A stretch of DNA of 12,731 bases, taken from assembly GCA_964481705.1 (NCBI GenBank), contig CAYZUC010000080.1, positions 1 to 12,731 on the forward strand. Direction: 5' to 3'. The notes under the pieces are model-generated. The model was not told the DNA's origin, did no database searches, and saw only the letters and a list, made by a program, of their open reading frames with translations. This DNA comes from CAYZUC01 sp964481705. GTDB taxonomy: Bacteria; Bacillota; Clostridia; Lachnospirales; Lachnospiraceae. Positions 1 through 5,922 of this stretch are shown here, one piece after another. Position 1 is the stretch's first letter, and each line of letters begins with the position of its first letter. The translations under genes and the position numbers were made by a program.

Positions 1-2
1 TA

Positions 3-89
3 TTAGATAGATGCATACTCTGCCCACTTACTCTCTATCTTTTCCTGTACCTTATAAAAGTGGTAAAGGTTCTCTCCATTCTTGTTGCG
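3..89 (-). pseudogene. Coding-like fragment, C-terminal end of unknown gene
   Basis: An open minus-strand stretch of 28 codons ends in TAA at 3-5 and is bounded by an in-frame TAA at 90-92. It contains no start codon. The translation (ending KVQEKIESKWAEYASI) is charged and helical like real protein, but I cannot assign a family. It lies just beyond a minus-strand terminator, so it is either an old gene tail or chance. Low confidence. Confidence 0.15.
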
Positions 90-107
90 TTATTATTATC
101 TTTTCTC

Positions 108-145
108 AAAAAAAGCAGACTGTTTCGACAAACTGGTCTGCTTTT
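108..145 (-). terminator. Rho-independent terminator, minus strand
   Basis: Arms at 111-120 (AAAAGCAGAC) and 136-145 (GTCTGCTTTT) are perfectly complementary. The inner GTTT/AAAC bases can extend the stem. On the minus strand the stem is followed by seven T residues (108-114 read in reverse). It sits 11 nt beyond a TAA at 156-158 that closes one frame of the decayed segment to its right, which suggests a real gene once ended here. Confidence 0.7.
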
Positions 146-155
146 CATGATCCGC

Positions 156-352
156 TTATTTGTTATATTCGTTGCTGAATAATAGCATCCTTTCCCTGCA
201 CGGTCAATTTCAGCACTGTTGTCTGCTGATATAACAATAGATTTGCCCCTGCTCTCCATCCACTGTGCATAGTTAGCAAGCTTAGGCTGAATCATACAGA
301 AAGAGCTTACATATTCATCAGGGACCTGTTGTAATCTACCATACCTGAGTAT
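156..352 (-). pseudogene. Decayed C-terminal gene remnant with apparent frameshift
   Basis: The minus strand is open from 352 (after TAA at 353-355) without a well-placed start. The first ATG, at 295, has no Shine-Dalgarno. The translation runs through VPDEYV, then LANYAQWMESRGKSIVIS and EIDRAGKG. In that frame it would continue straight through the terminator at 108-145, which a real gene would not do. Near position 188 another frame gives MLLFSNEYNK followed by TAA at 156-158, 11 nt before the terminator, so a frameshift is likely. A strand followed by I-x-R-x-x-K faintly recalls the C-terminus of patatin-like phospholipases, but that is a weak impression. Unidentified remnant. Confidence 0.3.
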
Positions 353-426
353 TTATGTAAATATCATTTTTGTCGATTAAAATACTATTTTATGATGTTT
401 TGTCCGATTATTAAACCGGGCATATT

Positions 427-565
427 TTATGTAATCGGTGAATGGATTTTGCACAAGAGACAGAATTCTTTTGCTTCTGGATTACGTGCCATCTCACCAC
501 AGTATACTTTGATACACAGTCGGTTATTGAACTTTCGGGAAATCACTTTACTGGTTATTTTAATA
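427..565 (-). pseudogene. Coding-like remnant just downstream of the serine hydrolase
   Basis: A minus-strand frame is open from about 567 to TAA at 427-429, with a coding-like translation (VISRKFNNRLCIKVYCGEMA, then NPEAKEFCLLCKIHSPIT). There is no credible start or ribosome binding site; the first in-frame ATG is internal. Three Cys residues could suggest a small metal-binding end, but the family is not recognised. A 7-bp inverted repeat (404-410 and 432-438) flanks the stop. Together with the two remnants to the left it makes 1-565 a gene graveyard. The opposite-strand ORF here (392-577) has no better support. Confidence 0.18.
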
Positions 566-1549
566 TCAATCCTCTAATAACGGCTTGACTTTATCTTCAA
601 TAAAATCAATGCGGTCAAAAATAGTGGGTTTAAAGTACGATGTAATACCGACAACAAGCCGGTTCTTCTCATCAATATAGATAACATTTCCACTGTTTCC
701 AATTGCGGCGTAAACCTTATCCTTATCATTCATAATCCACCAAAGATATCCATACATCATATCTCTAAACTCTTCGCCGCTATGATATGTAGGGGTAGAA
801 ATCGTCTGAATCCATTCGGCTGAGACCACCTGTTTTCCGTCATACATTCCCATATTCAGGCAGAGCTGTCCAATCTTTGCCATATCTACCGCCGACAGAC
901 ACACACCGTATCCAGCCGCTCCAATTCCGGTAGAGTCGCAAAACCAGACATTATCCTTCGGTTCCTTATCTATCGTAAAATGCTTATGCTCCTCTGCATT
1001 AGCAGCAAGAAAATTCATATGTTTGGGAATTCCGAGAGGTGCGAATAAATACTGATTTGCATACTCAACCGTCGTCATATGAGTTACCTGGCCCAGAATT
1101 CCTGTCAGGATATGCAGACAGACAGTCTGGTAATTGAATTCTCCAGTAAGTCCTTTTCTACCGCCTAGAATATCTAAGGAAGTAAGTGTCCAGTCATCGC
1201 TGGAGCATACCTTGCTCCATGGGTCACCTTTACACTTATAAGGTGCTTTCATCGTAAGTAAGTGTTTGATGGTTACCTCAAAGATTGTCTTTTCCCCTCG
1301 TTTTACCCGATAATTGGGGAAATAATCCAATACCTTGTCATCGACACTATGTATCAGTCCTTGGTCAATGGCGATTCCAATCAGCAACGCAACAATGCTC
1401 TTTGTTGCTGACATGACATGCGTACAATCACTCTCTTTGTAATGATTCCATTGATCCGAATAGATCTGTTTGCCATCCTTCACAATGCACATCTGGCAGA
1501 TATTTGGTTGTTCCTTCTCCACTAAGTTATGTAGTAGTTCTTTGTTCAT
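566..1549 (-). CDS. Serine hydrolase of the beta-lactamase / 6-aminohexanoate-dimer hydrolase family
   Basis: Single-domain serine hydrolase of 327 residues with the beta-lactamase/penicillin-binding fold. Ser47-Ala-Thr-Lys50 is the S-x-x-K nucleophile motif, followed by the typical hydrophobic helix (IVALLIGIAID). Around residue 140, FNYQT stands where family members usually carry Y-S/A-N, so the second motif is altered. GIGAAGYGVCLSAVDMAKIG (about 207-226) and the strand-turn IGNSGNVIYI (about 283-292) fit the esterase/NylB/class C-like branch. There is no signal peptide or membrane segment, so it is probably cytosolic, which argues against a role as a secreted beta-lactamase. The ATG at 1549 is chosen because GGAG lies 6 nt upstream; the earlier in-frame ATG at 1561 has no usable site. 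Substrate unknown: ester or amide hydrolysis is all that can be said. It is transcribed alone from its own leader region. Confidence 0.85.
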   Translation of the reverse strand: MNKELLHNLVEKEQPNICQMCIVKDGKQIYSDQWNHYKESDCTHVMSATKSIVALLIGIAIDQGLIHSVDDKVLDYFPNYRVKRGEKTIFEVTIKHLLTMKAPYKCKGDPWSKVCSSDDWTLTSLDILGGRKGLTGEFNYQTVCLHILTGILGQVTHMTTVEYANQYLFAPLGIPKHMNFLAANAEEHKHFTIDKEPKDNVWFCDSTGIGAAGYGVCLSAVDMAKIGQLCLNMGMYDGKQVVSAEWIQTISTPTYHSGEEFRDMMYGYLWWIMNDKDKVYAAIGNSGNVIYIDEKNRLVVGITSYFKPTIFDRIDFIEDKVKPLLED

Positions 1550-1610
1550 TGTTTTCTCCATTCCGAAATAGATGCATCTGTTTTCTCTTTTTTATTGTCT
1601 GACAAAACAT

Positions 1611-1639
1611 AGTATGACAGATACAATTTTAAATGTAAA
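1611..1639 (-). promoter_or_regulatory. Probable promoter of the serine hydrolase gene
   Basis: On the minus strand TTTACA (1634-1639) and CATACT (1611-1616) are separated by 17 bp, a fair sigma-A match. A small palindrome, TTGTC-T-GACAA (1595-1605), lies just downstream where transcription would begin and could be an operator. Inferred from motif fit only. Confidence 0.35.
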
Positions 1640-1653
1640 TAGTCTATTGCATC

Positions 1654-1677
1654 CTATTTTAAAACAATTTAAAATAG
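1654..1677. repeat. AT-rich perfect inverted repeat
   Basis: CTATTTTAAA at 1654-1663 is perfectly repeated in inverse at 1668-1677 with an ACAA spacer. It lies upstream of the serine hydrolase promoter and 114 bp past the acetyltransferase stop. It could be an operator or a weak hairpin. The rest of the 1562-1789 gap shows only the putative promoter and the hairpin at 1733-1761. Confidence 0.5.
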
Positions 1678-1732
1678 ATAGTATCATTTATGAAGTAACA
1701 AAATATCAAAAAGAATGATCTGCTTGTACAAG

Positions 1733-1761
1733 TTCAGGCGGACATTTCAAGTCCGCCTGAA
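1733..1761 (-). terminator. Hairpin downstream of the acetyltransferase
   Basis: A perfect 11-bp GC-rich inverted repeat (TTCAGGCGGAC / GTCCGCCTGAA) with a 7-nt loop lies 28 nt past the acetyltransferase stop. No T-run follows directly on either strand, so it is not a textbook intrinsic terminator. A 10-bp palindrome, CTTGTACAAG (1723-1732), abuts it. Transcript-end or stabilising hairpin is the best guess. Confidence 0.5.
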
Positions 1762-1789
1762 TCGTTAATCATTTTTGAAGATCGTATCT

Positions 1790-2428
1790 TTATTTGTCTG
1801 TAATTAGCTTATTAATATCACCCGACTGAATTGCAGCAATGTTCTTACGAATCCTTTCATCTGACCAATCCCACCATTTAATTTTCAACAAAGAATGGAT
1901 CGTTTCCTCGGAAAATCTTTTCCTGATTGGCTTTGCCGGGACACCACCAACAATCGTATATGGTGCTATATCCTTTGTTACAACAGCACGAGTCCCGATT
2001 ATCGCTCCATCACCTATGGTAACGCCTGGCATTATCACTGCCTCATAACCAATCCATACATCATTTCCTATAACGATATCCCCTTTATTATCCCATGCAT
2101 TTGTTACCTTGGCCTTATCCAGCCCCCATTCTTCAAAAAACAAGGGAAACGGGTAGGTAGACACTGAGTTCAGTGTATGATTTGCGCTTGTAAAGATGAA
2201 TTTCGCCCCGCAGGCTATGGAACAAAACTTACCAATGATGAGTTTGTCTTCATTAATTGGATAATGATATAGCACATTATTCCTCTGAAACTCTCTTGGG
2301 TCATTCACAAAATCGTTATACATGGTGTACTCACCAACAACAATTGTTGGATCATCAATTACATTTTTCAAATAAACGGTCTGGTTATCCCCTGTGCGGG
2401 GATAGATTTTCTTCTCTGATATAGCCAT
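1790..2428 (-). CDS. Xenobiotic (streptogramin A / chloramphenicol type) O-acetyltransferase
   Basis: A 212-residue protein of the Vat/CatB hexapeptide acyltransferase family. These enzymes form trimers of left-handed beta-helices and use acetyl-CoA to acetylate a hydroxyl of a drug. Seen directly: the family block YTMYNDFVNDP (34-44), DKLIIGKFCSIACG (61-74), the ANH motif with His84 as catalytic base followed by STYPF (90-94), and hexapeptide repeats from about 117 to 164 (IVIGNDVWIG, VTIGDGAIIG, APYTIVGGVPAK). The length equals the usual 205-220 of Vat and type B CAT proteins. Start ATG has AGGAGG (2437-2442) 8 nt upstream. A 13-codon ORF with its own strong ribosome binding site precedes it. 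The family includes proven resistance enzymes and many chromosomal members of unknown substrate, so resistance to streptogramin A or chloramphenicol is a prediction only. Confidence 0.9.
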   Translation of the reverse strand: MAISEKKIYPRTGDNQTVYLKNVIDDPTIVVGEYTMYNDFVNDPREFQRNNVLYHYPINEDKLIIGKFCSIACGAKFIFTSANHTLNSVSTYPFPLFFEEWGLDKAKVTNAWDNKGDIVIGNDVWIGYEAVIMPGVTIGDGAIIGTRAVVTKDIAPYTIVGGVPAKPIRKRFSEETIHSLLKIKWWDWSDERIRKNIAAIQSGDINKLITDK

Positions 2429-2450
2429 TTTTCATTCCTCCTATGTTTGT

Positions 2451-2492
2451 TTAATATGCGACTATACCAGTGACTGCAATGCAACGCTTCAT
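2451..2492 (-). CDS. Short upstream ORF (13 aa), possible leader peptide
   Basis: ATG at 2490-2492 is preceded by AGAGGAGG (2501-2508) with 8-nt spacing. It encodes MKRCIAVTGIVAY and stops with TAA at 2451-2453, leaving 8 nt before the acetyltransferase's own AGGAGG. Placement and signal strength resemble leader peptides of inducible resistance genes. I see no CCTCC in the leader that could mask the downstream site, so simple translational attenuation is not evident. It could also be a truncated remnant of a longer gene. Confidence 0.4.
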   Translation of the reverse strand: MKRCIAVTGIVAY

Positions 2493-2538
2493 CTTGTTTT
2501 CCTCCTCTTTTCTGTTCCTTTCATACTCCATAGTTCCA

Positions 2539-2566
2539 CATATAGTTTAAGCAAAGCACGAACCAA
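2539..2566 (-). promoter_or_regulatory. Candidate promoter for the upstream ORF and acetyltransferase
   Basis: On the minus strand TTGGTT (2561-2566) and TATATG (2539-2544) are 16 bp apart, a moderate match. The 2493-2676 stretch also holds the 12-bp palindrome TATGATATCATA (2608-2619), which could be an operator. I see nothing else in that gap, and no terminator for the ABC operon. Confidence 0.25.
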
Positions 2567-2676
2567 ATAGACTATTCAACTGTGCTGCCCATATTCTTGA
2601 TGGTGCATATGATATCATACTAATGATTCCGCAAATTTTGAATTTTGTCAAGATAAGCTTCTATATCATGTTACGG

Positions 2677-3537
2677 CTACAGAGCAAGTAACCAGCGAAT
2701 TGGACTTATCCAGCTAACTGCTTGAAGAACAGATGGCATATTCGCAACGCTTACAAAGGTTCCGCCGAGAATGGAGAGTATGATTGCAAGGGATGATGAC
2801 ATGATGTTTGCAGTCATCTCCCTTTTGTAAAGAAATGCGTGGAGCACACCATATAGGGAAGCTACTATAATCACCATTCCCCAGCTTGCTATCATTCTTA
2901 GAATGCTAATTGTTTCCTGACACCAAGACACCTTTCCTATCTTCGAGTACAGGAGTAGTAATAAAAAGGCGATTGTCACCTGAATGGTTACTATGATTAT
3001 CGTCGATAGTACATAGCCTCCAAAGTAGTTTCTTTTACCGAAGCCGGTCAGACGAAAACGTTCCAACATACCCATTTCTTTATCCTGAATCAGCTTTGCA
3101 GCATAGAGTGTTGCAAGAATCATGTATACCGTCATCATCATTGTCATGATTCTTTTCATTGGAGAAATCATATCTTTACACTTCCCAAGATTATTTGCTT
3201 CGAGCTGTCTTAGCGAAAGAAGTACTTTCCCAGCAGATTCCGATTCTCTTGTATCGATGACATACTGATAGGTACCCATAATCTGTTCTGTATGATTTAT
3301 GTCCTCTGAAACGATTTGAAATTCAATAAATCTATTACTTCTAAGTTCATCCGTTACCCGCTCCATTTCTTGTGAATCTTCTGCAATTACTCCTACTCGA
3401 ACCTTATTCATAGCAATCCTTGTACTAAGGCTTCCTATCAAGGTGACTGCAATCGGAATCAATACCATCCATAAGTAAGTCCACTTATTTTGAAAAACCC
3501 TCTTGAGATTATTCTTCGTAACCAGGTAAATTGCCAT
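2677..3537 (-). CDS. ABC-2 type exporter permease, second subunit, probably C-terminally truncated
   Basis: A 286-residue membrane protein of the ABC-2 family. One N-terminal membrane helix (about 22-38) is followed by a long extracytoplasmic region (about 42-125), then a block of four helices (about 133-150, 173-198, 215-235, 246-265). The order N-TM, large loop, TM block is that of DrrB/YhgE-like permeases. Those usually end SP-x-x-W followed by about 40-50 residues carrying a last helix. Here the protein stops at ISPIRWLLAL and TAG, and no frame beyond continues with membrane-like sequence, so the last helix appears to be missing. Start: ATG at 3537 with AGGAGG about 9 nt upstream; it overlaps the end of the preceding permease by 29 bp, indicating coupled translation. 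An upstream in-frame start at 3573 is less well placed. It would pair with the other permease and ATPase. Confidence 0.8.
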   Translation of the reverse strand: MAIYLVTKNNLKRVFQNKWTYLWMVLIPIAVTLIGSLSTRIAMNKVRVGVIAEDSQEMERVTDELRSNRFIEFQIVSEDINHTEQIMGTYQYVIDTRESESAGKVLLSLRQLEANNLGKCKDMISPMKRIMTMMMTVYMILATLYAAKLIQDKEMGMLERFRLTGFGKRNYFGGYVLSTIIIVTIQVTIAFLLLLLYSKIGKVSWCQETISILRMIASWGMVIIVASLYGVLHAFLYKREMTANIMSSSLAIILSILGGTFVSVANMPSVLQAVSWISPIRWLLAL

Positions 3538-4273
3538 TACAATATTCCTCCTTCTTAAAGATCCTAACTGCAAGTCTGCTTAACAGTATCCCTGTCATGG
3601 TCAAGAAAATAATTATTACTACAATGCTCCTACTCTGATGGTCGTACAATCGTAGAAACATACAACGATTTACCCATCGAAACGGAGAAATATACAGTAC
3701 TGTATTCCACACCTTATCAATAGTTCCAATAGGAAAGAAGGCTCCTCCCATCACTGCAAATACGCAGATGGGTATGTTCATGATATTTTTTATAAACAGG
3801 AAATTCTTCATTCCCAGTCCAATGCAGGTTCCCGCTGCCGATGTTACAAAAGATAATCCCAAAAACAGTAAACCAATACTGCCAATTCCTGCAATCCCAA
3901 TTCCCGTCAGCACAGCAGCGCCGACATAAGTAATTATGCTGCAAAGAAAAATTACCAGTGTACAGGACAGAATCTTTGCTGTTACCAGTATATCAGTCGA
4001 AATCGGTGCCAGAAGAACCCTCTCTGCTGTGTTTGCATATGCATCATCTTTTCCTGCATAAGCTGCTGTTATAACTGCCATAACGATACAAAATGGAATC
4101 GTCACTACCGTATAATATTGGTAGCTACTAATTCCTCCGTGTGACATGTTCCGACAAAGAATTCCCAGGATTCCTATCATGATTGCAGGAAAGATAATAT
4201 TATAGCCAATTGCAAATCCATCACATAAGCGATGACGAATATTCAATTTTAATTCCGCTAAAAAGATTGACAT
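3509..4273 (-). CDS. ABC-2 type exporter permease, first subunit
   Basis: A 254-residue integral membrane protein with six predicted helices (about 21-40, 53-72, 98-124, 131-155, 165-183, 216-235), the canonical ABC-2 permease architecture. The segment AERVLLAPIS (about 83-92) matches the conserved cytoplasmic coupling loop (usual form R-x-x-P), and SPFRWVNRCM (about 196-205) is the family's conserved motif before the last helix. Its ATG follows the ATPase stop without a gap (TAA-ATG) and has AGGTGG just upstream, so the two are translationally coupled. Substrate is not readable from sequence. PadR-controlled exporters of this kind commonly move drugs, peptides or lipids. Confidence 0.88.
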   Translation of the reverse strand: MSIFLAELKLNIRHRLCDGFAIGYNIIFPAIMIGILGILCRNMSHGGISSYQYYTVVTIPFCIVMAVITAAYAGKDDAYANTAERVLLAPISTDILVTAKILSCTLVIFLCSIITYVGAAVLTGIGIAGIGSIGLLFLGLSFVTSAAGTCIGLGMKNFLFIKNIMNIPICVFAVMGGAFFPIGTIDKVWNTVLYISPFRWVNRCMFLRLYDHQSRSIVVIIIFLTMTGILLSRLAVRIFKKEEYCNGNLPGYEE

Positions 4274-5032
4274 TTATTCCACCTCATCTCTCAATTGTGT
4301 TCCTGTGATTAGCAGGAAAATATCTTCTAATGTATGGGCACCCTGACTCTCATACTTTCTCTTCAGATTCTCTTTGCTGCAATCCTCTATTACACTTCCA
4401 TGATCCATGAGGATAATTCTATGACAGAGTGTCTCAATTTCTTCCATATAATGAGACACATAGATGATGGTTGTTCCTCTTCGATTGAGCTCCTTAATAG
4501 TTTCCATAATGTGATTACGTGACTGCGGATCAATTCCTACTGTAGGCTCATCCATAATCAAAAGCTTGGGAGAATGTGTAATTGCACAAGCAATATTTAA
4601 CCTGCGTTTCATTCCTCCCGAATACTTCTTTGGTGATTGCTTTCTGTGCTCCCAAAGACCAACAAATCGAAGTGCCTCCTCTACGCGATTCGTCAGTTCC
4701 TTCCCCGTATATCCATATAAGGAGCAGAAGAATTTTACATTGTCATACGCATTTAAATCGTAGTAAAGCGCAATATCCTGAGGAACTACTCCTATCTCTT
4801 TCTGATAAGCGCGATAGTTCTCTTCTATTCTTCGTCCTTGATATAGGATTTCTCCACCACTGCTTTTTTCAAGTCCTGTCATCACTCGTATACTGGTCGA
4901 CTTTCCGGCTCCGTTTGCTCCGAGCAGTCCGATGACTTCTCCTTCGCTCACATCATACGAGATTTCCTTTACAACCTCCTTGTCGTCATAACGTTTTGAT
5001 AGATTCATTACCTGTAATTGCTTGTTTTTCAT
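4274..5032 (-). CDS. ABC exporter ATP-binding protein
   Basis: A 252-residue nucleotide-binding subunit with all motifs intact: Walker A GANGAGKST (38-46), Q-loop Gln85, signature YSGGMKRR (137-144), Walker B LLIMDEP (157-163) and H-loop His194. Sequence and gene order place it in the ABC-2 exporter (DrrA/CcmA-like) group. The short C-terminal extension after about 215 is usual for that group. Start ATG at 5032 has AAGGAG 6 nt upstream. It is the first gene of a three-gene unit with the two permeases. A PadR-type operator at 5091-5106 in its leader suggests repression by the neighbouring regulator. Cargo unknown. Confidence 0.93.
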   Translation of the reverse strand: MKNKQLQVMNLSKRYDDKEVVKEISYDVSEGEVIGLLGANGAGKSTSIRVMTGLEKSSGGEILYQGRRIEENYRAYQKEIGVVPQDIALYYDLNAYDNVKFFCSLYGYTGKELTNRVEEALRFVGLWEHRKQSPKKYSGGMKRRLNIACAITHSPKLLIMDEPTVGIDPQSRNHIMETIKELNRRGTTIIYVSHYMEEIETLCHRIILMDHGSVIEDCSKENLKRKYESQGAHTLEDIFLLITGTQLRDEVE

Positions 5033-5090
5033 GATTTTCTCCTTTTCCTGAAATATTTTTTACTACTACTATTTGTTATCTAACATTGCA

Positions 5091-5106
5091 TATCCAATCT
5101 TGGATA
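5091..5106. promoter_or_regulatory. PadR-type operator 3, before the ABC operon
   Basis: TATCCAA-TC-TTGGATA is a perfect inverted repeat (18 bp symmetric at 5090-5107) in the 114-bp gap between padR and the ATPase gene. It has the same half-sites as the two copies before padR. I could not assign clear -35/-10 boxes here, so whether it overlaps a promoter or blocks read-through is open. Confidence 0.75.
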
Positions 5107-5119
5107 TGTTATTTATGAG

Positions 5120-5144
5120 AAAGGAAATCACTTGGATTTCCTTT
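5120..5144 (-). terminator. Probable terminator of padR
   Basis: A perfect 10-bp inverted repeat AAAGGAAATC / GATTTCCTTT with a 5-nt loop begins 2 nt after the padR stop. The 3' arm ends in TTT, then CTCAT, a weak T-run. It would partly separate padR from the ABC operon. Confidence 0.55.
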
Positions 5145-5146
5145 TA

Positions 5147-5863
5147 CTATTTATTCTTAATCTGATTGATTAAATCATTAATGTTTTCTAATGCCTTTTC
5201 GGGATTTTGTGATATCGTGTCTCGAATCTCATTTAATAGCTTCAGCTGATCCGTCTTTGCCGTGGTCTCTTCCAATTCCCTCATGCTGTCTGCATTAAAT
5301 GCTGTAATTACCTGATCCATGGACACTGCCTCTTTTTTATAGTAATCAAGGTGTTTTAGCAATTCCTCATGCCACTCGATTTGCTGGGTCAAGGAATCAA
5401 TTGCCATCCGAAAACTCAACTTTGTCAAATCGTATTTATCCTCTGAGGATTTCTTCTCTCCCCAGGTCTTCCAGTAATCCAGTGTCTTCTCAAGCTCCTT
5501 GATATGATTACGGGTAATCTTCTCGACCTCATCTTTAGAAAGAGTTGCTAATATGGGAGACGTAATAAATTTTGAAGAACCTATCTGAAAAAGTGGGGTG
5601 GCCAGTTCCAAAGTCATCTCTTCCTGTAGGGTCTTCTTTCCCTGTTCTGTAATCCGAAAAATCTTACGTACCCTGGAGCCTGTCCGCTCCTCCCGCAGGA
5701 CTTCGATATTCTTCTCCTTTTCCAGCTTACTTAATGCGTAGTAGATGGAACCAGATTGAATCTTCGTCCACTGATCCATTCCATAAAGCTGGATGAATTG
5801 TTGAATCTCATATCCATGAGTCGGTTTCCTATTCAAATAGTATAAAATAATGCCTCGAATCAT
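5147..5863 (-). CDS. PadR family transcriptional regulator
   Basis: A 238-residue regulator. Residues about 1-80 form the PadR winged helix: LYYLNRKPTHGYEIQQFI, the recognition-helix segment GSIYYALSKLEKE (38-50), and a basic wing (about 55-72, ERTGSRVRKIFRIT) ending TEQGKKTL. The C-terminal 150 residues are helical and charged. They are longer than in the short PadR class and probably carry dimerisation and ligand sensing. Start ATG has AAGGAG 8 nt upstream. Two operator-like repeats lie in its own promoter and one before the ABC genes, so it most likely represses itself and the exporter, relieved by an inducer that may be the exported compound. PadR family membership is clear; the inducer is unknown. 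Confidence 0.92.
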   Translation of the reverse strand: MIRGIILYYLNRKPTHGYEIQQFIQLYGMDQWTKIQSGSIYYALSKLEKEKNIEVLREERTGSRVRKIFRITEQGKKTLQEEMTLELATPLFQIGSSKFITSPILATLSKDEVEKITRNHIKELEKTLDYWKTWGEKKSSEDKYDLTKLSFRMAIDSLTQQIEWHEELLKHLDYYKKEAVSMDQVITAFNADSMRELEETTAKTDQLKLLNEIRDTISQNPEKALENINDLINQIKNK

Positions 5864-5876
5864 TTCTGCATCTCCT

Positions 5877-5892
5877 TATCCAACCTTGGATT
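5877..5892. promoter_or_regulatory. PadR-type operator 1, over the padR start region
   Basis: TATCCAA-CC-TTGGATT, symmetric except for the last base, lies just past the -10 box. It would cover the transcription start and touches the padR ribosome binding site. Its centre is 23 bp from operator 2, about two helical turns. Confidence 0.75.
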
Positions 5893-5893
5893 T

Positions 5894-5922
5894 ATTATAT
5901 ATCCAACATTGGATAATGTCAA
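5894..5922 (-). promoter_or_regulatory. padR promoter, consensus sigma-A
   Basis: On the minus strand TTGACA (5917-5922) and TATAAT (5894-5899) are both perfect and exactly 17 bp apart. The -35 box contains the stop codon TGA of the upstream MFS gene (5919-5921). The spacer is almost entirely operator 2, so a bound repressor would exclude RNA polymerase. Confidence 0.88.
5900..5915. promoter_or_regulatory. PadR-type operator 2, inside the padR promoter spacer
   Basis: TATCCAA-CA-TTGGATA is a perfect 16-bp inverted repeat that fills the gap between the -35 and -10 boxes of padR. It shares half-sites with the copies at 5877-5892 and 5091-5106; only the central two bases differ. Confidence 0.8.

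Noticed and set aside
392..577. 61-codon plus-strand ORF
   Set aside because: No ribosome binding site, runs into the antisense 3' end of the hydrolase, and composition is no better than the minus-strand remnant.
566..1549. True secreted beta-lactamase
   Set aside because: No signal peptide, altered second motif (YQT) and no K-T/S-G triad; it is better called a serine hydrolase of that fold.
2429..2500. Classical translational attenuator before the acetyltransferase
   Set aside because: No CCTCC-like stretch in the leader can pair with the AGGAGG, so the specific stem-switch mechanism is not supported, although the upstream ORF is.
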